64,000 bases of DNA from Caulobacter sp. 602-2. GTDB lineage: Bacteria > Pseudomonadota > Alphaproteobacteria > Caulobacterales > Caulobacteraceae. Positions 28,819 through 37,706 of this stretch are shown piece after piece. Under the pieces are notes generated by a model. The model made no database searches. It was given only the letters and a program-made list of their open reading frames with translations, and was not told the origin of the DNA. The stretch is from contig NZ_JAAKGT010000007.1 of assembly GCF_011043625.1 (NCBI RefSeq), forward strand, positions 124,001 to 188,000, given 5' to 3'. The position numbers and the translations under genes were made by a program. Every line of letters begins with the position of its first letter. The stretch's first letter is position 1.

Positions 28819-31665
28819 TTAGAAGTTGAACCGCACGCCGCCCATGAACCGGCGGCCCACGCCCTCGGCTTCGATGGGGCGGTTGGCGTGGCCCTGGTAG
28901 CGCATGCCCGTTTCGTCGGTGAGGTTGCTGGCGTCGAAGTAGACGGTGACGCCGTCGCGCACCTGGTAGCGCAGCGACAGGTCCAACTGTTCGGTCGCCG
29001 CCCAGTAGGTCTGGTCGGTGGCGTCGACGCTGGGCTCGTCCAGCCAGTCGTTGCGCCACTGGTAGGAAAGGCGCGCCGACAGGCCGTACTTCTCATAGAA
29101 GATCGAGGCGTTGACGAGGGTGTCCGACAGGCCCGGGAAGGCGCTCTTGACGCCTTCGGGCGTCTTGAACTCGCCGTCCAGGAAGGTGACGTTGCCCTGG
29201 AAGCCGAAGCCGCTCAGCGGGCCCGGCAGGAACCGCCACTGCTGCATGTAGGCCAGCTCGATGCCGGCCATCCTGCCGTCCGAGCCGTTCAGCGTCGTCG
29301 AGTAGGTGTAGCCCGTACGGTCCAGCGTCCCGACGTCGTAGCGGTCGTCGCGGATGGTGGCGACGCTGTCGTAGAGCACGTCGTCGATCCGGCGATAGAA
29401 GGCCGAGGCCGACAGCAGGCCCGCGCCCGGCAGGTACCATTCCAGCGCCGTGTCGAAGCCGAAGGCGCGCTCGGGCTTCAGGTCGGGGTTGCCGCCGCTG
29501 ACCGTCTCGCTGGCGTCGTTGACCGACACGCTGGTGCGGATCTCGCCGAACGAGGGCCGGGCCACGCCGCTGATCAGGGCGAAGCGCGCCTGGATGTCGT
29601 CGGTGACCTCGTAGTTGACGTGGATGCTGGGGAACAGGTCGGTGTAGCTCTGCTTGGCCGTCAGCGGGGTCAGGCTCGACCCGCTGGCCACCACGCCCCG
29701 GCTCTCCAGGTCGACGCTCTCGACGCGCAGGCCCGCCAGCACCTCCCACTTGCCCAGGGTCCACTTGTTCTGGGCGTAGGCCGACAGGATGTTCTCGTCG
29801 ACGGCGAAGCGGTCCTGCGGCTGCACCGCGGCGGCGGCGTTGTAGAGCCCGGCGCTGGTGGCCTTGGCCAGAAGGGTGTCCAGGTCCTGGCGCAGGCCGA
29901 TGTTGTCGACCAGGGCCACGCCCCAGCCGCGGGCGAAGTCGCTGGTCCATTGGGCGCCCGTGATCCGCGGGGTCACGCTCCAGGTCCCGCCGGTCTGGGC
30001 CGCCAGGCTCTGCAGCACCGGCGTCGCGCCCGGCACGCCCGAGAAGGTGTTCCCGGTCGCCTTGCGCCTGTCGTACTTCACGCCGGCCTTGAAGGTGGCC
30101 TCGGCGCCCAGCGAGGTCCAGTCGCGGGCGATGTCGACCTGGCCCGTCCAGGCGTCGGTGTCGGTGCTGTAGACGATCGGGATCAGCACGTCGGCCTGCG
30201 AGCCGGTCTGCGGCAGGGCGCTCAGCGCCGAGCCCCGCGTGTAGGTCGTGCCCGAACCGCTGGTCGTATAGAGGTCAAGGTCCGGAATACCCGAGGTCGC
30301 GCCGCTATAGACCAGCGACAGGCGGCCGAAGTTCTGCTGGATCAGCGGCAGATACGCGCCCGCGTCGGTGTGGGTGTAGTTCAGCCGCCACTTGATCTGG
30401 TTGCCGGCCCAGTCGTGGTCGCCGCCCAGGGTGTTGGCGAAGGTGTCGCTGTAGTAGCGGCCGTATTCCCAGCTGCCGGTGTAGGCCGCGCCGTCGACGA
30501 AGCCGCTGTCGGGGCCGCGGTTGGCCGCCGTCTGGGTGCGGGCGCGCGACAGCTGGAAGTCGTACTGGTTGCGCTGCTCGCGATCGATGAATTCCGAATA
30601 GAGGCTGTTGAAGAAGATCCGGCCGCCGCCGTCGGGGCGGTATTCCAGGCCCAGCTGGGCGGCGTTGTTCTCGCGCTCCAGGCGGTAGGAGCGGAAGGAG
30701 AAGTCGTCGACGGTGTTCAGGTCACCGTCGCGGTTCCAGGTGATCTCGCGGTTGTCGGTGGTCTGGTTGCGGCGATAGTGCGCCAGCGCGGCCACGACGC
30801 CGAACCTGTCGTTCGACCACGAGCCGCGGATCGAGCCCTGGCGCTGGGGCCCGTCGCCCAGCTGCATCTCGCCGTAGCCGAGGTCGCCCGACACGTGCAG
30901 GCCGCGGCGGTCGAAGGGCGAGGCGGTGACGATGTTGATGCGGCCCGCAAGGGCCTCGGCCGGCTGCTCGGGCGTCAGGGTCTTGTTGACCTCCATCGAC
31001 TGGATGACGACGGCCGGCACGGAGTCGAAGCGGAACACCCGCTCCTCGGCGCCCAGCACGTTCATCCCGTCGATCGACACCACGGTCCAGCGTTCGGGCG
31101 CGCCGCGCAGCTGGACGTAGCGCTCCTGGCCCTGGTCGCGCTCGATGGCCGCGCCGGGAATGCGCGACAGGGCGGCGGCGGCCGACTGGTCGGGGAAGCG
31201 GCCGATGGCGTCGGCGGCGACCACGCTCATGATGTTGTCGGCGGCGCGCTGCTGGGCGATCGCGGCGGCCTGCGAGCCCAGGATCGGACCGGCGGTCACC
31301 ACCAGCGCCTCCATCTCCTGGGCGTCGGCGTAGCTGACGGTGATCGGCGCGGCGCCGGCCGTGGCCTCGACCTCGCGGTCGGGCAGGCCCGGATAGCGCA
31401 CCAGCAGCGTCTGCGGGCCGGCCGGCAGGGTCAGGCTGAAGCGGCCCTCGCGGTCGGTGGTGGTGCGCAGGTTCAGCTTCGGCGCCGACACTTCGGCGGC
31501 GACCAGATAGGCCCCGTCCGTGCCGACCACCCGGCCGGTGGCGGCCGCCGTGGCCGAGATGGCGGCGGGCTGGGCCGCGTCGGCGGCATGGGCGGCGATC
31601 GGCAGGGCGAGCGCGGCGGTGGTGAGCAGCAGGGCCTTGGCGGCGCTCCGGCTGGCGCGGGTCAT
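28819..31665 (-). CDS. TonB-dependent receptor (TonB-Xanth-Caul type) with carboxypeptidase-like N-domain
   Basis: The ATG at 31665 follows AGGGGAAG and begins a signal peptide (residues 1-28). A regulatory-like beta domain (about 40-115) precedes the plug, which has Ile-Gly-Arg-Phe-Pro-Asp-Gln-Ser-Ala and Val-Gln-Leu-Arg-Gly. The barrel runs to the C-terminal Phe (Gly-Gly-Val-Arg-Phe-Asn-Phe). At 948 residues it belongs to the large Xanthomonas/Caulobacter group that imports oligosaccharides or other bulky ligands. It is the first gene of an operon with the phosphatase and is divergent from the double-TetR regulator. A GAACG-type repeat lies 40-55 bases upstream. Confidence 0.93.
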   Translation of the reverse strand: MTRASRSAAKALLLTTAALALPIAAHAADAAQPAAISATAAATGRVVGTDGAYLVAAEVSAPKLNLRTTTDREGRFSLTLPAGPQTLLVRYPGLPDREVEATAGAAPITVSYADAQEMEALVVTAGPILGSQAAAIAQQRAADNIMSVVAADAIGRFPDQSAAAALSRIPGAAIERDQGQERYVQLRGAPERWTVVSIDGMNVLGAEERVFRFDSVPAVVIQSMEVNKTLTPEQPAEALAGRINIVTASPFDRRGLHVSGDLGYGEMQLGDGPQRQGSIRGSWSNDRFGVVAALAHYRRNQTTDNREITWNRDGDLNTVDDFSFRSYRLERENNAAQLGLEYRPDGGGRIFFNSLYSEFIDREQRNQYDFQLSRARTQTAANRGPDSGFVDGAAYTGSWEYGRYYSDTFANTLGGDHDWAGNQIKWRLNYTHTDAGAYLPLIQQNFGRLSLVYSGATSGIPDLDLYTTSGSGTTYTRGSALSALPQTGSQADVLIPIVYSTDTDAWTGQVDIARDWTSLGAEATFKAGVKYDRRKATGNTFSGVPGATPVLQSLAAQTGGTWSVTPRITGAQWTSDFARGWGVALVDNIGLRQDLDTLLAKATSAGLYNAAAAVQPQDRFAVDENILSAYAQNKWTLGKWEVLAGLRVESVDLESRGVVASGSSLTPLTAKQSYTDLFPSIHVNYEVTDDIQARFALISGVARPSFGEIRTSVSVNDASETVSGGNPDLKPERAFGFDTALEWYLPGAGLLSASAFYRRIDDVLYDSVATIRDDRYDVGTLDRTGYTYSTTLNGSDGRMAGIELAYMQQWRFLPGPLSGFGFQGNVTFLDGEFKTPEGVKSAFPGLSDTLVNASIFYEKYGLSARLSYQWRNDWLDEPSVDATDQTYWAATEQLDLSLRYQVRDGVTVYFDASNLTDETGMRYQGHANRPIEAEGVGRRFMGGVRFNF

Positions 31666-31704
31666 GATGGCTTCCCCTCGATGAAGACGAGGGGCGGATA
31701 GCAA

Positions 31705-31876
31705 TTCGAACGATTGTACCGTGTGAAACTGTCGTGAAATTTAGGCGACGGATTGATGTATTTGTGAATAAGTAACTGAAAAATAGAGACATAAGTTCTG
31801 GGTGATGAGCGCACTCTCGTTGTGGTGAGGGCTCAGCTTGAACGCTTGTCCAGACTTGCGTTCGAACGCCTGTCCA
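31705..31876. promoter_or_regulatory. Divergent promoter with three GAACG...TGT repeats
   Basis: Three similar 14-16 base elements are present: TTCGAACGATTGTACC (31705-31720), GAACGCTTGTCCAG (31842-31855) and GAACGCCTGTCCAG (31863-31876). The last two are exactly 21 bases apart, on the same face of the helix. The first lies next to the TonB receptor start and the other two just before the regulator start at 31891. The segment between is AT-rich. This is the pattern of an autoregulated divergent operator. Confidence 0.55.
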
Positions 31877-31890
31877 GCCACACACGGGGC

Positions 31891-33066
31891 ATGGCTTTCG
31901 CAGACTTGGATTCCGCTCTCCAACTGGCGCAGGCGGGCTGGCGCATCGCCCTGGAGGAGGGGTTGGGGGCCGTCAGCGCGCGCACCGCCGCCGCTCGGGC
32001 CGGGGCGGCCGCGTCGGCCGTGAACTATCATTTCGGCGATCGCGCCGGCTTTCTGCGTCGGATCCAGGCCCAGGCGCTGGACGAGGCCGGGCGCGAGCGC
32101 GAGGCGCTGCGCCCGGGCCTCTCGCGCGGTCCGCGCTGGAGCAGCCTGGCCGATCGCATGACCCTGCTGGTCGCCGAACGCCTGGAGGCGGGGCGCCTGG
32201 GCTTCGTGCTGCTGGGCGAGTTCGAGATCGAGGCCGAGGTCGGCGGCGACCTGGAGCTCCAGGCGGCGGCGGGGCGGGGCGGGGATGCCGAGTTCGCCTT
32301 CTGGCGCGAGACGGCCCTTCTGCTGGGCGCCGGCGACGCCGACGCCGACGGCTGGGCGGGTCTGGCCGTCGGCCTCTGCACCCTGCTGCACGTCGAGCCC
32401 GACGCGGGCGAGCGGCAGCTGTGGCTGGCGCCGGCCTTCCGTCGCCTGGGCGCGCGCCTGGGCAGGACGGCGATCGATCCGGTCCCGGCCGGCCTGGCGC
32501 CCGACGAGGCGCTGCCCGAGCGCGAGCACGCCAACGACACCGCCCGCCGCATCGTCGAGGCGGCCATCGCCGGCATCGCCGACCGCGGCGTCTCTCGCCT
32601 GACCCAGCGCGACGTGGCCGCCCGGGCCGGGGTGTCGCTGGCCGCCACCACCTACTTCTTCCGCACCAAGGCCGACCTCGTCGAGGCGGCGATGGTCGAG
32701 CTGCACCGCCAAGTGCGGGCCGAGGTCCTGGCTTCGGCTGACGACACGGGCGTGGCCACCGTCATGGCGCCCACCGGCGGCTTCTCGGCGCGGGTGCGGG
32801 CGCTGGGCGCGCTGCAACTGGCCGCCGCTCGCGAGCCGGCCCTGCAGCCGCTGGCCGCCGCCGTCCGCGCCACCCGCGGCGCCACCTCCATGCGCATGCT
32901 GCGCCGCCAGGGCGTCAACGACGCCGACGGCCTGGACGCGATGGTCTGGTCCACCGTGATGAGCGGCCTGATCGGCAAACTCCGCTTCGCCGCCCCCGCC
33001 GAGCGCGAAGCCGTGTTCGGCGCGATGCGCGACGCGCTGCAGGCCAGGCTGTTCGGCCCGCGCTAG
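31891..33066 (+). CDS. Regulator with two TetR-type DNA-binding domains
   Basis: The 391-residue product is about twice the usual TetR length. Residues 18-59 form a first helix-turn-helix with Thr-Ala-Ala-Ala-Arg-Ala-Gly-Ala-Ala...Val-Asn-Tyr-His-Phe-Gly-Asp. Residues 219-268 form a second with Gln-Arg-Asp-Val-Ala-Ala-Arg-Ala-Gly-Val-Ser...Tyr-Phe-Phe-Arg-Thr-Lys-Ala-Asp-Leu. Each is followed by a helical ligand-type domain, so this is a tandem fusion of two complete TetR units. The frame stays open upstream to 31822, but the ATG at 31891 is preferred because the upstream stretch contains two direct repeats that look like operator DNA. It probably regulates itself and the divergent TonB-phosphatase operon. 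Confidence 0.85.
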   Translation: MAFADLDSALQLAQAGWRIALEEGLGAVSARTAAARAGAAASAVNYHFGDRAGFLRRIQAQALDEAGREREALRPGLSRGPRWSSLADRMTLLVAERLEAGRLGFVLLGEFEIEAEVGGDLELQAAAGRGGDAEFAFWRETALLLGAGDADADGWAGLAVGLCTLLHVEPDAGERQLWLAPAFRRLGARLGRTAIDPVPAGLAPDEALPEREHANDTARRIVEAAIAGIADRGVSRLTQRDVAARAGVSLAATTYFFRTKADLVEAAMVELHRQVRAEVLASADDTGVATVMAPTGGFSARVRALGALQLAAAREPALQPLAAAVRATRGATSMRMLRRQGVNDADGLDAMVWSTVMSGLIGKLRFAAPAEREAVFGAMRDALQARLFGPR

Positions 33067-33076
33067 AGCCCAAGGT

Positions 33077-33095
33077 CCTCCCCCTCTGGGGGAGG
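33077..33095. terminator. GC hairpin between convergent genes
   Basis: CCTCCCCC-TCT-GGGGGAGG is a perfect hairpin 10 bases after the regulator stop. A second, looser G/C-rich inverted region continues to 33176, before the phytase stop. There is no T tract, so termination is inferred from position and stem strength. Confidence 0.5.
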
Positions 33096-33176
33096 CAGCC
33101 CAGAGGGCCAGAGGGGGCCGGCTCCGGCGCCAGGACCTCCTCGGTCGGCTCCCCCTTCAGCGAGAGCCCCTCCGCC

Positions 33177-35207
33177 TCACTTCAGGCCCAGCGCCCCGGC
33201 GATCGCCGACCAGGGCACGAGCTTGAAGTTCTGGTGCTGCGGCGGGAAGACGTTGCGGCCGTCCTGGGCGACGAAGGCGCCGGTTTCCAGGCCCGCGCCC
33301 AGCGAGGCGCTGGTGACGTCCAGGCCGTCGGTCTCGGAGATCCCGTCGATCCCCCTGGCCCCGTCGGCGGTGACCGAGAAGCTGCCGACATAGGCGTTGT
33401 CGCCCTCGCGGCGATAGACGGCGTAGCTGTTGTTGCCTTGGCTGGACACCACCAGATAGCCCTTGCCGCCCGGCTGCCGGTAGAGACCGATGCCTTCCAG
33501 GTCGTCCTTCAGGGCCGGGTTGGACGCCACGCGGTCGATGGCCTTGGGCGTCTTGCGGTCGGTCGGCTCGGCGCCGAGCTTCCACAGGGCGACGTCCTCC
33601 TCGGCCACGTACAGGGCGCCGGTCTCGTCGTCGGCGACGCAGCCTTCGGTCTGGGTGTCGAACCTGACGTCGCGCACCGGAACGGCGCGGACCTTGCCAT
33701 TGGCCTGGGCGACCAGCCGCCACTGGCGCACCAGGCCGTCGGGATCGCCGACGAACACGTAGGTCTCTCCCTTGCGGCCGCGATACATGCAAAGGCCGTA
33801 GGGATCGGAAAGCCCCGTGGCCTGCACGCCGTCGGCGACCGAGGTCAGCTGCCGCGTCGCCGGGTCCAGCGTGTACAGCGCGATCGACTTGTGGGTGCGG
33901 TCGCTGGCGGCGACCAGGATCGTCTCGCGACCGGCCAGCTTGAAGCCGGCCCGCAGGTCGACATTGTTCATCTTGCCGTCGGCCAGGTACTGCAGCGGCT
34001 GGCCCGACAGGTCGTAGACCAGGAGGCCGCCCTTCTTGTCGGTGGCGATGATGGCGCTCTTGGCCGGATCGGCGGGGTTGGCCCAGATCGCCGGATCGTC
34101 GGCGGCGTCGCCGTCATGCCCGACGGGCCTGGTCTCCATGGTCGGCTGCACGGCGGCGAAGCCCTTGGCGGGCTTGGACCCGGCCGCGTCGCCGACGGCC
34201 AGCTTCAGTCCGGCGGCGATGTCGGCCCACGACACGGCCTTCATGTTCGCGTCGGCCTTGCGGTCGTCGGCGACCAGCAGGGCGCCGGCCGGCAGGCGAT
34301 CGCCGAGAGGTGCGCGCAGGGCGAACAGGCCCGACGGGTTCTCGACCGCGTTCTGGTCGCCCGCCTGGATGCGGAAGGTCCCGACGAAGGCGTCGTCGCG
34401 GCCGCGGTCATAGACGTTGTAGTCGCCGGCGGTCGCGTTGGCGGCCACCAGGAAGCGGGCGCTCGGCCCCCCGTCGACCAGGGCCAGGCCCGCGACCTCG
34501 CCGGCGACGTGGCCCAGGCGGTTGGCGTCGACCAGGGTCGGCGCGGGCTCAGCCTCGGGATCGGCGTCGTAGCGCCAGATGCCGACCGCCTCCTGGGCGA
34601 CGTAGAGCGCGCCGGCGGCGTCGTCGCTGACGCAGTACTTGGCCTCGGACGACAGGTGCAGGCGGCGCACGATGCGTCCGTCCAGCTTGCCCTCGGCGGT
34701 GGGGAACAGCAGCCACTGGTCCATCTGGCCGGCCACGCCCAGGGTGAAGGCGTAGAGCGAGCCGTCGCGGGGCGAGCGATGCAGGCAGACGCCTTCGCCG
34801 GCGTAGTCCAGCGTCAGGGGCTTGGCGTCCAGGCTCGCGGAGGTTCCAGCGGCGAAATCGTAGGCGGCCAGGCGCAGGCGGGCGCCCTTGCGGTCCAGCA
34901 GCGCCAGCAGCGGCTTGCCGTCCAGGTCGCGCACGTCGACGCCATAGACCTCGCCGCCGGGGATCGCGCCGACCTTCTTGCCGTCGAGGCCATAGAGCTC
35001 CAGCCCGCCGCCTTCGCCGGTCGCGGCGATCAGGCTCTTTTCCGGCGCGGCCGGATTGCGGATCAGGGCCACGCCGTTGGCGCCGCCCTCGACCGTCGGC
35101 GCGGTGGCGACGACGGGGGCGACCGCCGGGGCCTGGGCCAGGGCCGATCCGGCGCCGAGCAGGAAGGCGAGCACGCCGACGGCGGCGCTGGCGCGAAGAT
35201 GGGTCAT
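33177..35207 (-). CDS. Beta-propeller phytase with two phytase domains
   Basis: The start at 35207 gives a signal peptide (residues 1-25, ending Ala-Leu-Ala-Gln). The 676-residue product contains two phytase-like halves. The N-terminal one (about 30-330) has a reduced set of acidic sites. The C-terminal one (about 345-676) has the complete set: Asp-Ala-Ala-Asp-Asp-Pro-Ala-Ile-Trp, Thr-Asp-Lys-Lys-Gly-Gly-Leu, Asn-Asn-Val-Asp-Leu, Asp-Pro-Tyr-Gly-Leu-Cys, Gln-Thr-Glu-Gly-Cys-Val-Ala-Asp, and Asp-Leu-Glu-Gly-Ile. Dual-domain enzymes of this type are known, with the N-domain assisting the catalytic C-domain. It would release phosphate from phytate in the periplasm or outside. It is divergent from the TonB receptor at 35376. 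Confidence 0.92.
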   Translation of the reverse strand: MTHLRASAAVGVLAFLLGAGSALAQAPAVAPVVATAPTVEGGANGVALIRNPAAPEKSLIAATGEGGGLELYGLDGKKVGAIPGGEVYGVDVRDLDGKPLLALLDRKGARLRLAAYDFAAGTSASLDAKPLTLDYAGEGVCLHRSPRDGSLYAFTLGVAGQMDQWLLFPTAEGKLDGRIVRRLHLSSEAKYCVSDDAAGALYVAQEAVGIWRYDADPEAEPAPTLVDANRLGHVAGEVAGLALVDGGPSARFLVAANATAGDYNVYDRGRDDAFVGTFRIQAGDQNAVENPSGLFALRAPLGDRLPAGALLVADDRKADANMKAVSWADIAAGLKLAVGDAAGSKPAKGFAAVQPTMETRPVGHDGDAADDPAIWANPADPAKSAIIATDKKGGLLVYDLSGQPLQYLADGKMNNVDLRAGFKLAGRETILVAASDRTHKSIALYTLDPATRQLTSVADGVQATGLSDPYGLCMYRGRKGETYVFVGDPDGLVRQWRLVAQANGKVRAVPVRDVRFDTQTEGCVADDETGALYVAEEDVALWKLGAEPTDRKTPKAIDRVASNPALKDDLEGIGLYRQPGGKGYLVVSSQGNNSYAVYRREGDNAYVGSFSVTADGARGIDGISETDGLDVTSASLGAGLETGAFVAQDGRNVFPPQHQNFKLVPWSAIAGALGLK

Positions 35208-35375
35208 CCGACTTGTCCCCCGGGAAACCGCGCGCAAGCCGTGCGGCCGCGCGCGAGGGCTTATGCGACGATTTCAAAACGGATTGATGACGGTCGACGG
35301 CTTTTGCCTGGCCGGGTGTTCCCTTGCGGCGGGGCGACGATAGGCTGCACCGACTCTCAATCCTCCGGAGCCGCC

Positions 35376-37391
35376 ATGTTCGACGCCCCCTTCGAGACCG
35401 CGCCCGCGCCAGAAGCCCCGGTCTCGGAAGTCGTCGTCACCGGCGCCCGCCTGCCGCCCTCGGCCGGCGAGGGGGTGTTCTCCATCACCGCCCTGGCCGA
35501 TCCGGCCTGGGCCCGCTCGCCGCGTCTCGACGAGCAGCTGGCGCGCGCGCCGGGCGTGTCGCTGTTTCGGCGGACGTCCAGCCTGGCCGCCAATCCGACG
35601 ACGCAGGGGCTGTCGCTGCGGGCCATCGCCCCCTCGGGGGCCGGGCGGGCGCTGATCACGCTGGACGGCGTGCCGCAGAACGATCCCTTCGGCGGCTGGG
35701 TGATCTGGAGCGGCCTGCCGTCCGAGACCATCCAGTCGTTGCGCATCGTGCGCGGCGCCGGGGCCCAGGCCTTTGGCGCGGGCGCCCTGACCGGCGTCGT
35801 CGCCCTGACCGGGCGCGACGGCGGCGGGCCGGTGCTGGAGGCTGGCGTCGAGGGCGGCGGCCTGGGCTATCGCCGCGCGGCGGTCAATGCGGGCGGCGGC
35901 GGCCTGCTGGCCAGCGTGACGGCCGAGCGTTCGGACGGCTGGACGCCGGTGCGCGAGGGCAGGGGCGCGGCGGACGAGCCCCTGGCCCTCGACACCTGGT
36001 CGGCGGCGCTGCGCTACGACGCCCGTTTTGCGGCCGGCCCGGCCGTGGCCGCCCGCATCGCCGTCCATGACGAGAACCGTCGCTCGGGCCTGGTCGGCGC
36101 CGATTCCCGCTCGCGCGGCGCCCAGGCCAGCCTGACGCTGGCGCAGGCACCGGCCGAGGGACGCAACGGCTGGCGGCTGCAGGCCTGGAGCCTGGTCAGC
36201 GACCTGCAGAACCGTTCGGTCGCCGTCGGCGCGGGCCGGGCCTTTACGACGCCGGCCAACGACCAGTTCGAGACGCCGGCCTACGGCTATGGTTTCAACG
36301 CCGCCCTGCGCGGCGTGCGCGGACCGCTGGAATGGGAGGTCGGCGCTGACCTGCGCGCCGCCGAAGGCGAGACCCACGAGCGCTTCCGCTACATGGGCGG
36401 CCAGTTCACCCGCCTGCGCGAGGCGGGCGGGCGGACCACGACCCTGGGCGCCTATGCCGACGCAAGCTGGACCGCCGGGCCGTGGCTGCTGACCGGCGAC
36501 CTGCGCCTGGACCACTGGCGGGCCTTCGACGCGCGTCGCCGCGAGTTCGACCTGCAGACGGGCGCGGCCACCCTCGACGAGACCCCCGCGGGGCGCTCGA
36601 CGACCACGCCGACGGGCCGCATCGGCCTGCGCCGCGATCTGGGGGCGGGCTTCGTGCGCACGGCCGCCTATGCCGGCTTCCGCCCGCCCAGCCTCAACGA
36701 ACTGCACCGGCCGTTCCGGGTGGGCAACGACGTCACCGAGGCCAACGCCGCCCTGAAGCCCGAGCGGCTCTACGGCGTCGAGGCCGGGGCCGGCCTGGAA
36801 GGGAAGGGGGCGAGCCTGACCGCCACCCTGTTCCTCAACCGGCTGGAGGATCCGGTGGCCAATGTCACGATCGGGCAGGGGCCGGCGACCTTCCCGACGG
36901 CGGGCTTCATCCCAGCCGGCGGCGTGCTGCGCCAGCGCCGGAACGTCGGTCGCATCGACGCGGTCGGCATCGAAGTGGAAGGCCGCGTCAGCCTCGGCGA
37001 GCGTCTCGTGCTGACCGGCTCGGCGATGGCGACCGACGCCGAGGTCGACGGCGGCGCGCAGGCCCCGCAACTGACGGGCAAGCGTCCGGCCCAGGCGCCG
37101 CGCGTGGCCGCTTCGGCCGGCCTGGAATGGCGCGCCGGCCAGCGCCTGGACCTGTTCCTCGCCGCCCGCCACGAGGGGGCGCGCTTCGACGACGACCTCA
37201 ACACGCGCCGGCTGGCGGCGGCCACGACCCTGAACCTGTCGGCCCGCTACGCCCTGGGCGCCTCGACGCGCGTGGAGCTCGACCTGCGCAACGCGCTGGA
37301 CGCCGAGGTCGCCACGGGCCGCACCGGCGACGGCATCACCAGCTATGACGCGCCGCGCAGCGTGAGGGTGGGCGTCACTTGGATCCATTGA
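35376..37391 (+). CDS. TonB-dependent receptor next to phytase
   Basis: The 671-residue receptor has the TonB-box-like Ser-Glu-Val-Val-Val-Thr-Gly-Ala-Arg near residue 20. The plug includes Arg-Ala-Pro-Gly-Val-Ser-Leu-Phe-Arg and Thr-Leu-Asp-Gly-Val-Pro-Gln-Asn-Asp-Pro-Phe-Gly-Gly. The barrel ends Val-Gly-Val-Thr-Trp-Ile-His. The ATG at 35376 follows CCGGAG, but the encoded N-terminus has no hydrophobic signal peptide and no better in-frame start is visible upstream. An outer-membrane receptor needs export, so either the real start is elsewhere or the 5' end is damaged. The divergent phytase suggests a phosphorylated or metal-chelate ligand. Confidence 0.85.
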   Translation: MFDAPFETAPAPEAPVSEVVVTGARLPPSAGEGVFSITALADPAWARSPRLDEQLARAPGVSLFRRTSSLAANPTTQGLSLRAIAPSGAGRALITLDGVPQNDPFGGWVIWSGLPSETIQSLRIVRGAGAQAFGAGALTGVVALTGRDGGGPVLEAGVEGGGLGYRRAAVNAGGGGLLASVTAERSDGWTPVREGRGAADEPLALDTWSAALRYDARFAAGPAVAARIAVHDENRRSGLVGADSRSRGAQASLTLAQAPAEGRNGWRLQAWSLVSDLQNRSVAVGAGRAFTTPANDQFETPAYGYGFNAALRGVRGPLEWEVGADLRAAEGETHERFRYMGGQFTRLREAGGRTTTLGAYADASWTAGPWLLTGDLRLDHWRAFDARRREFDLQTGAATLDETPAGRSTTTPTGRIGLRRDLGAGFVRTAAYAGFRPPSLNELHRPFRVGNDVTEANAALKPERLYGVEAGAGLEGKGASLTATLFLNRLEDPVANVTIGQGPATFPTAGFIPAGGVLRQRRNVGRIDAVGIEVEGRVSLGERLVLTGSAMATDAEVDGGAQAPQLTGKRPAQAPRVAASAGLEWRAGQRLDLFLAARHEGARFDDDLNTRRLAAATTLNLSARYALGASTRVELDLRNALDAEVATGRTGDGITSYDAPRSVRVGVTWIH

Positions 37392-37706
37392 GGTAGCGGT
37401 AAAAAGAAAAACAAATTTATTTATTCTATTGACGGCCGCCGGGCCGCCGTGGTCACCTCCGTCTCAAGCCAGCCGCCCGCGCCACCAAGGACGCGGCGCG
37501 GGACTTGGGGAGGCAAACATGATTTTCGGGCACGGCCCCGGCGCGCTTTCGCGCCCTCCAACCGCTTTCTTCCCCGCCTGATCGACTGAGGCCCTCGTCG
37601 CCTCGCGGTCCGCCGGTTCACCCGCGCCTTTCCCAAGATTCCTGCAAGCGGGAGCCAAGGGACCGGCGGACCGTCCTTCTCTTCACCCCATCGCCAGCGT
37701 GAACCC
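37392..37706. promoter_or_regulatory. Leader and promoter region of the mannan locus
   Basis: This 315-base gap contains an A/T-only stretch (about 37399-37430) that is a weak palindrome around AAATTT. A strong ribosome site (GGGGAGG) is followed by an ATG at 37519 that opens a frame of only 20 codons (stop at 37579-37581). A perfect 12-base inverted repeat, CGGTCCGCCGGT (37606-37617) and ACCGGCGGACCG (37662-37673), precedes the alpha-galactosidase start. The region could carry a promoter, an operator and a structured leader with a leader peptide. No full-length gene is present. Confidence 0.45.

Noticed and set aside
31721..31745. Possible Pho box upstream of the TonB-phosphatase operon
   Set aside because: Only one half, CTGTCGTGAAA, resembles the consensus; the second half is absent.
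33234..35375. Plus-strand open frame upstream of and in frame with the TonB receptor
   Set aside because: It lies opposite the phytase gene, has low-complexity composition, and the receptor begins only at 35376 after a ribosome site.
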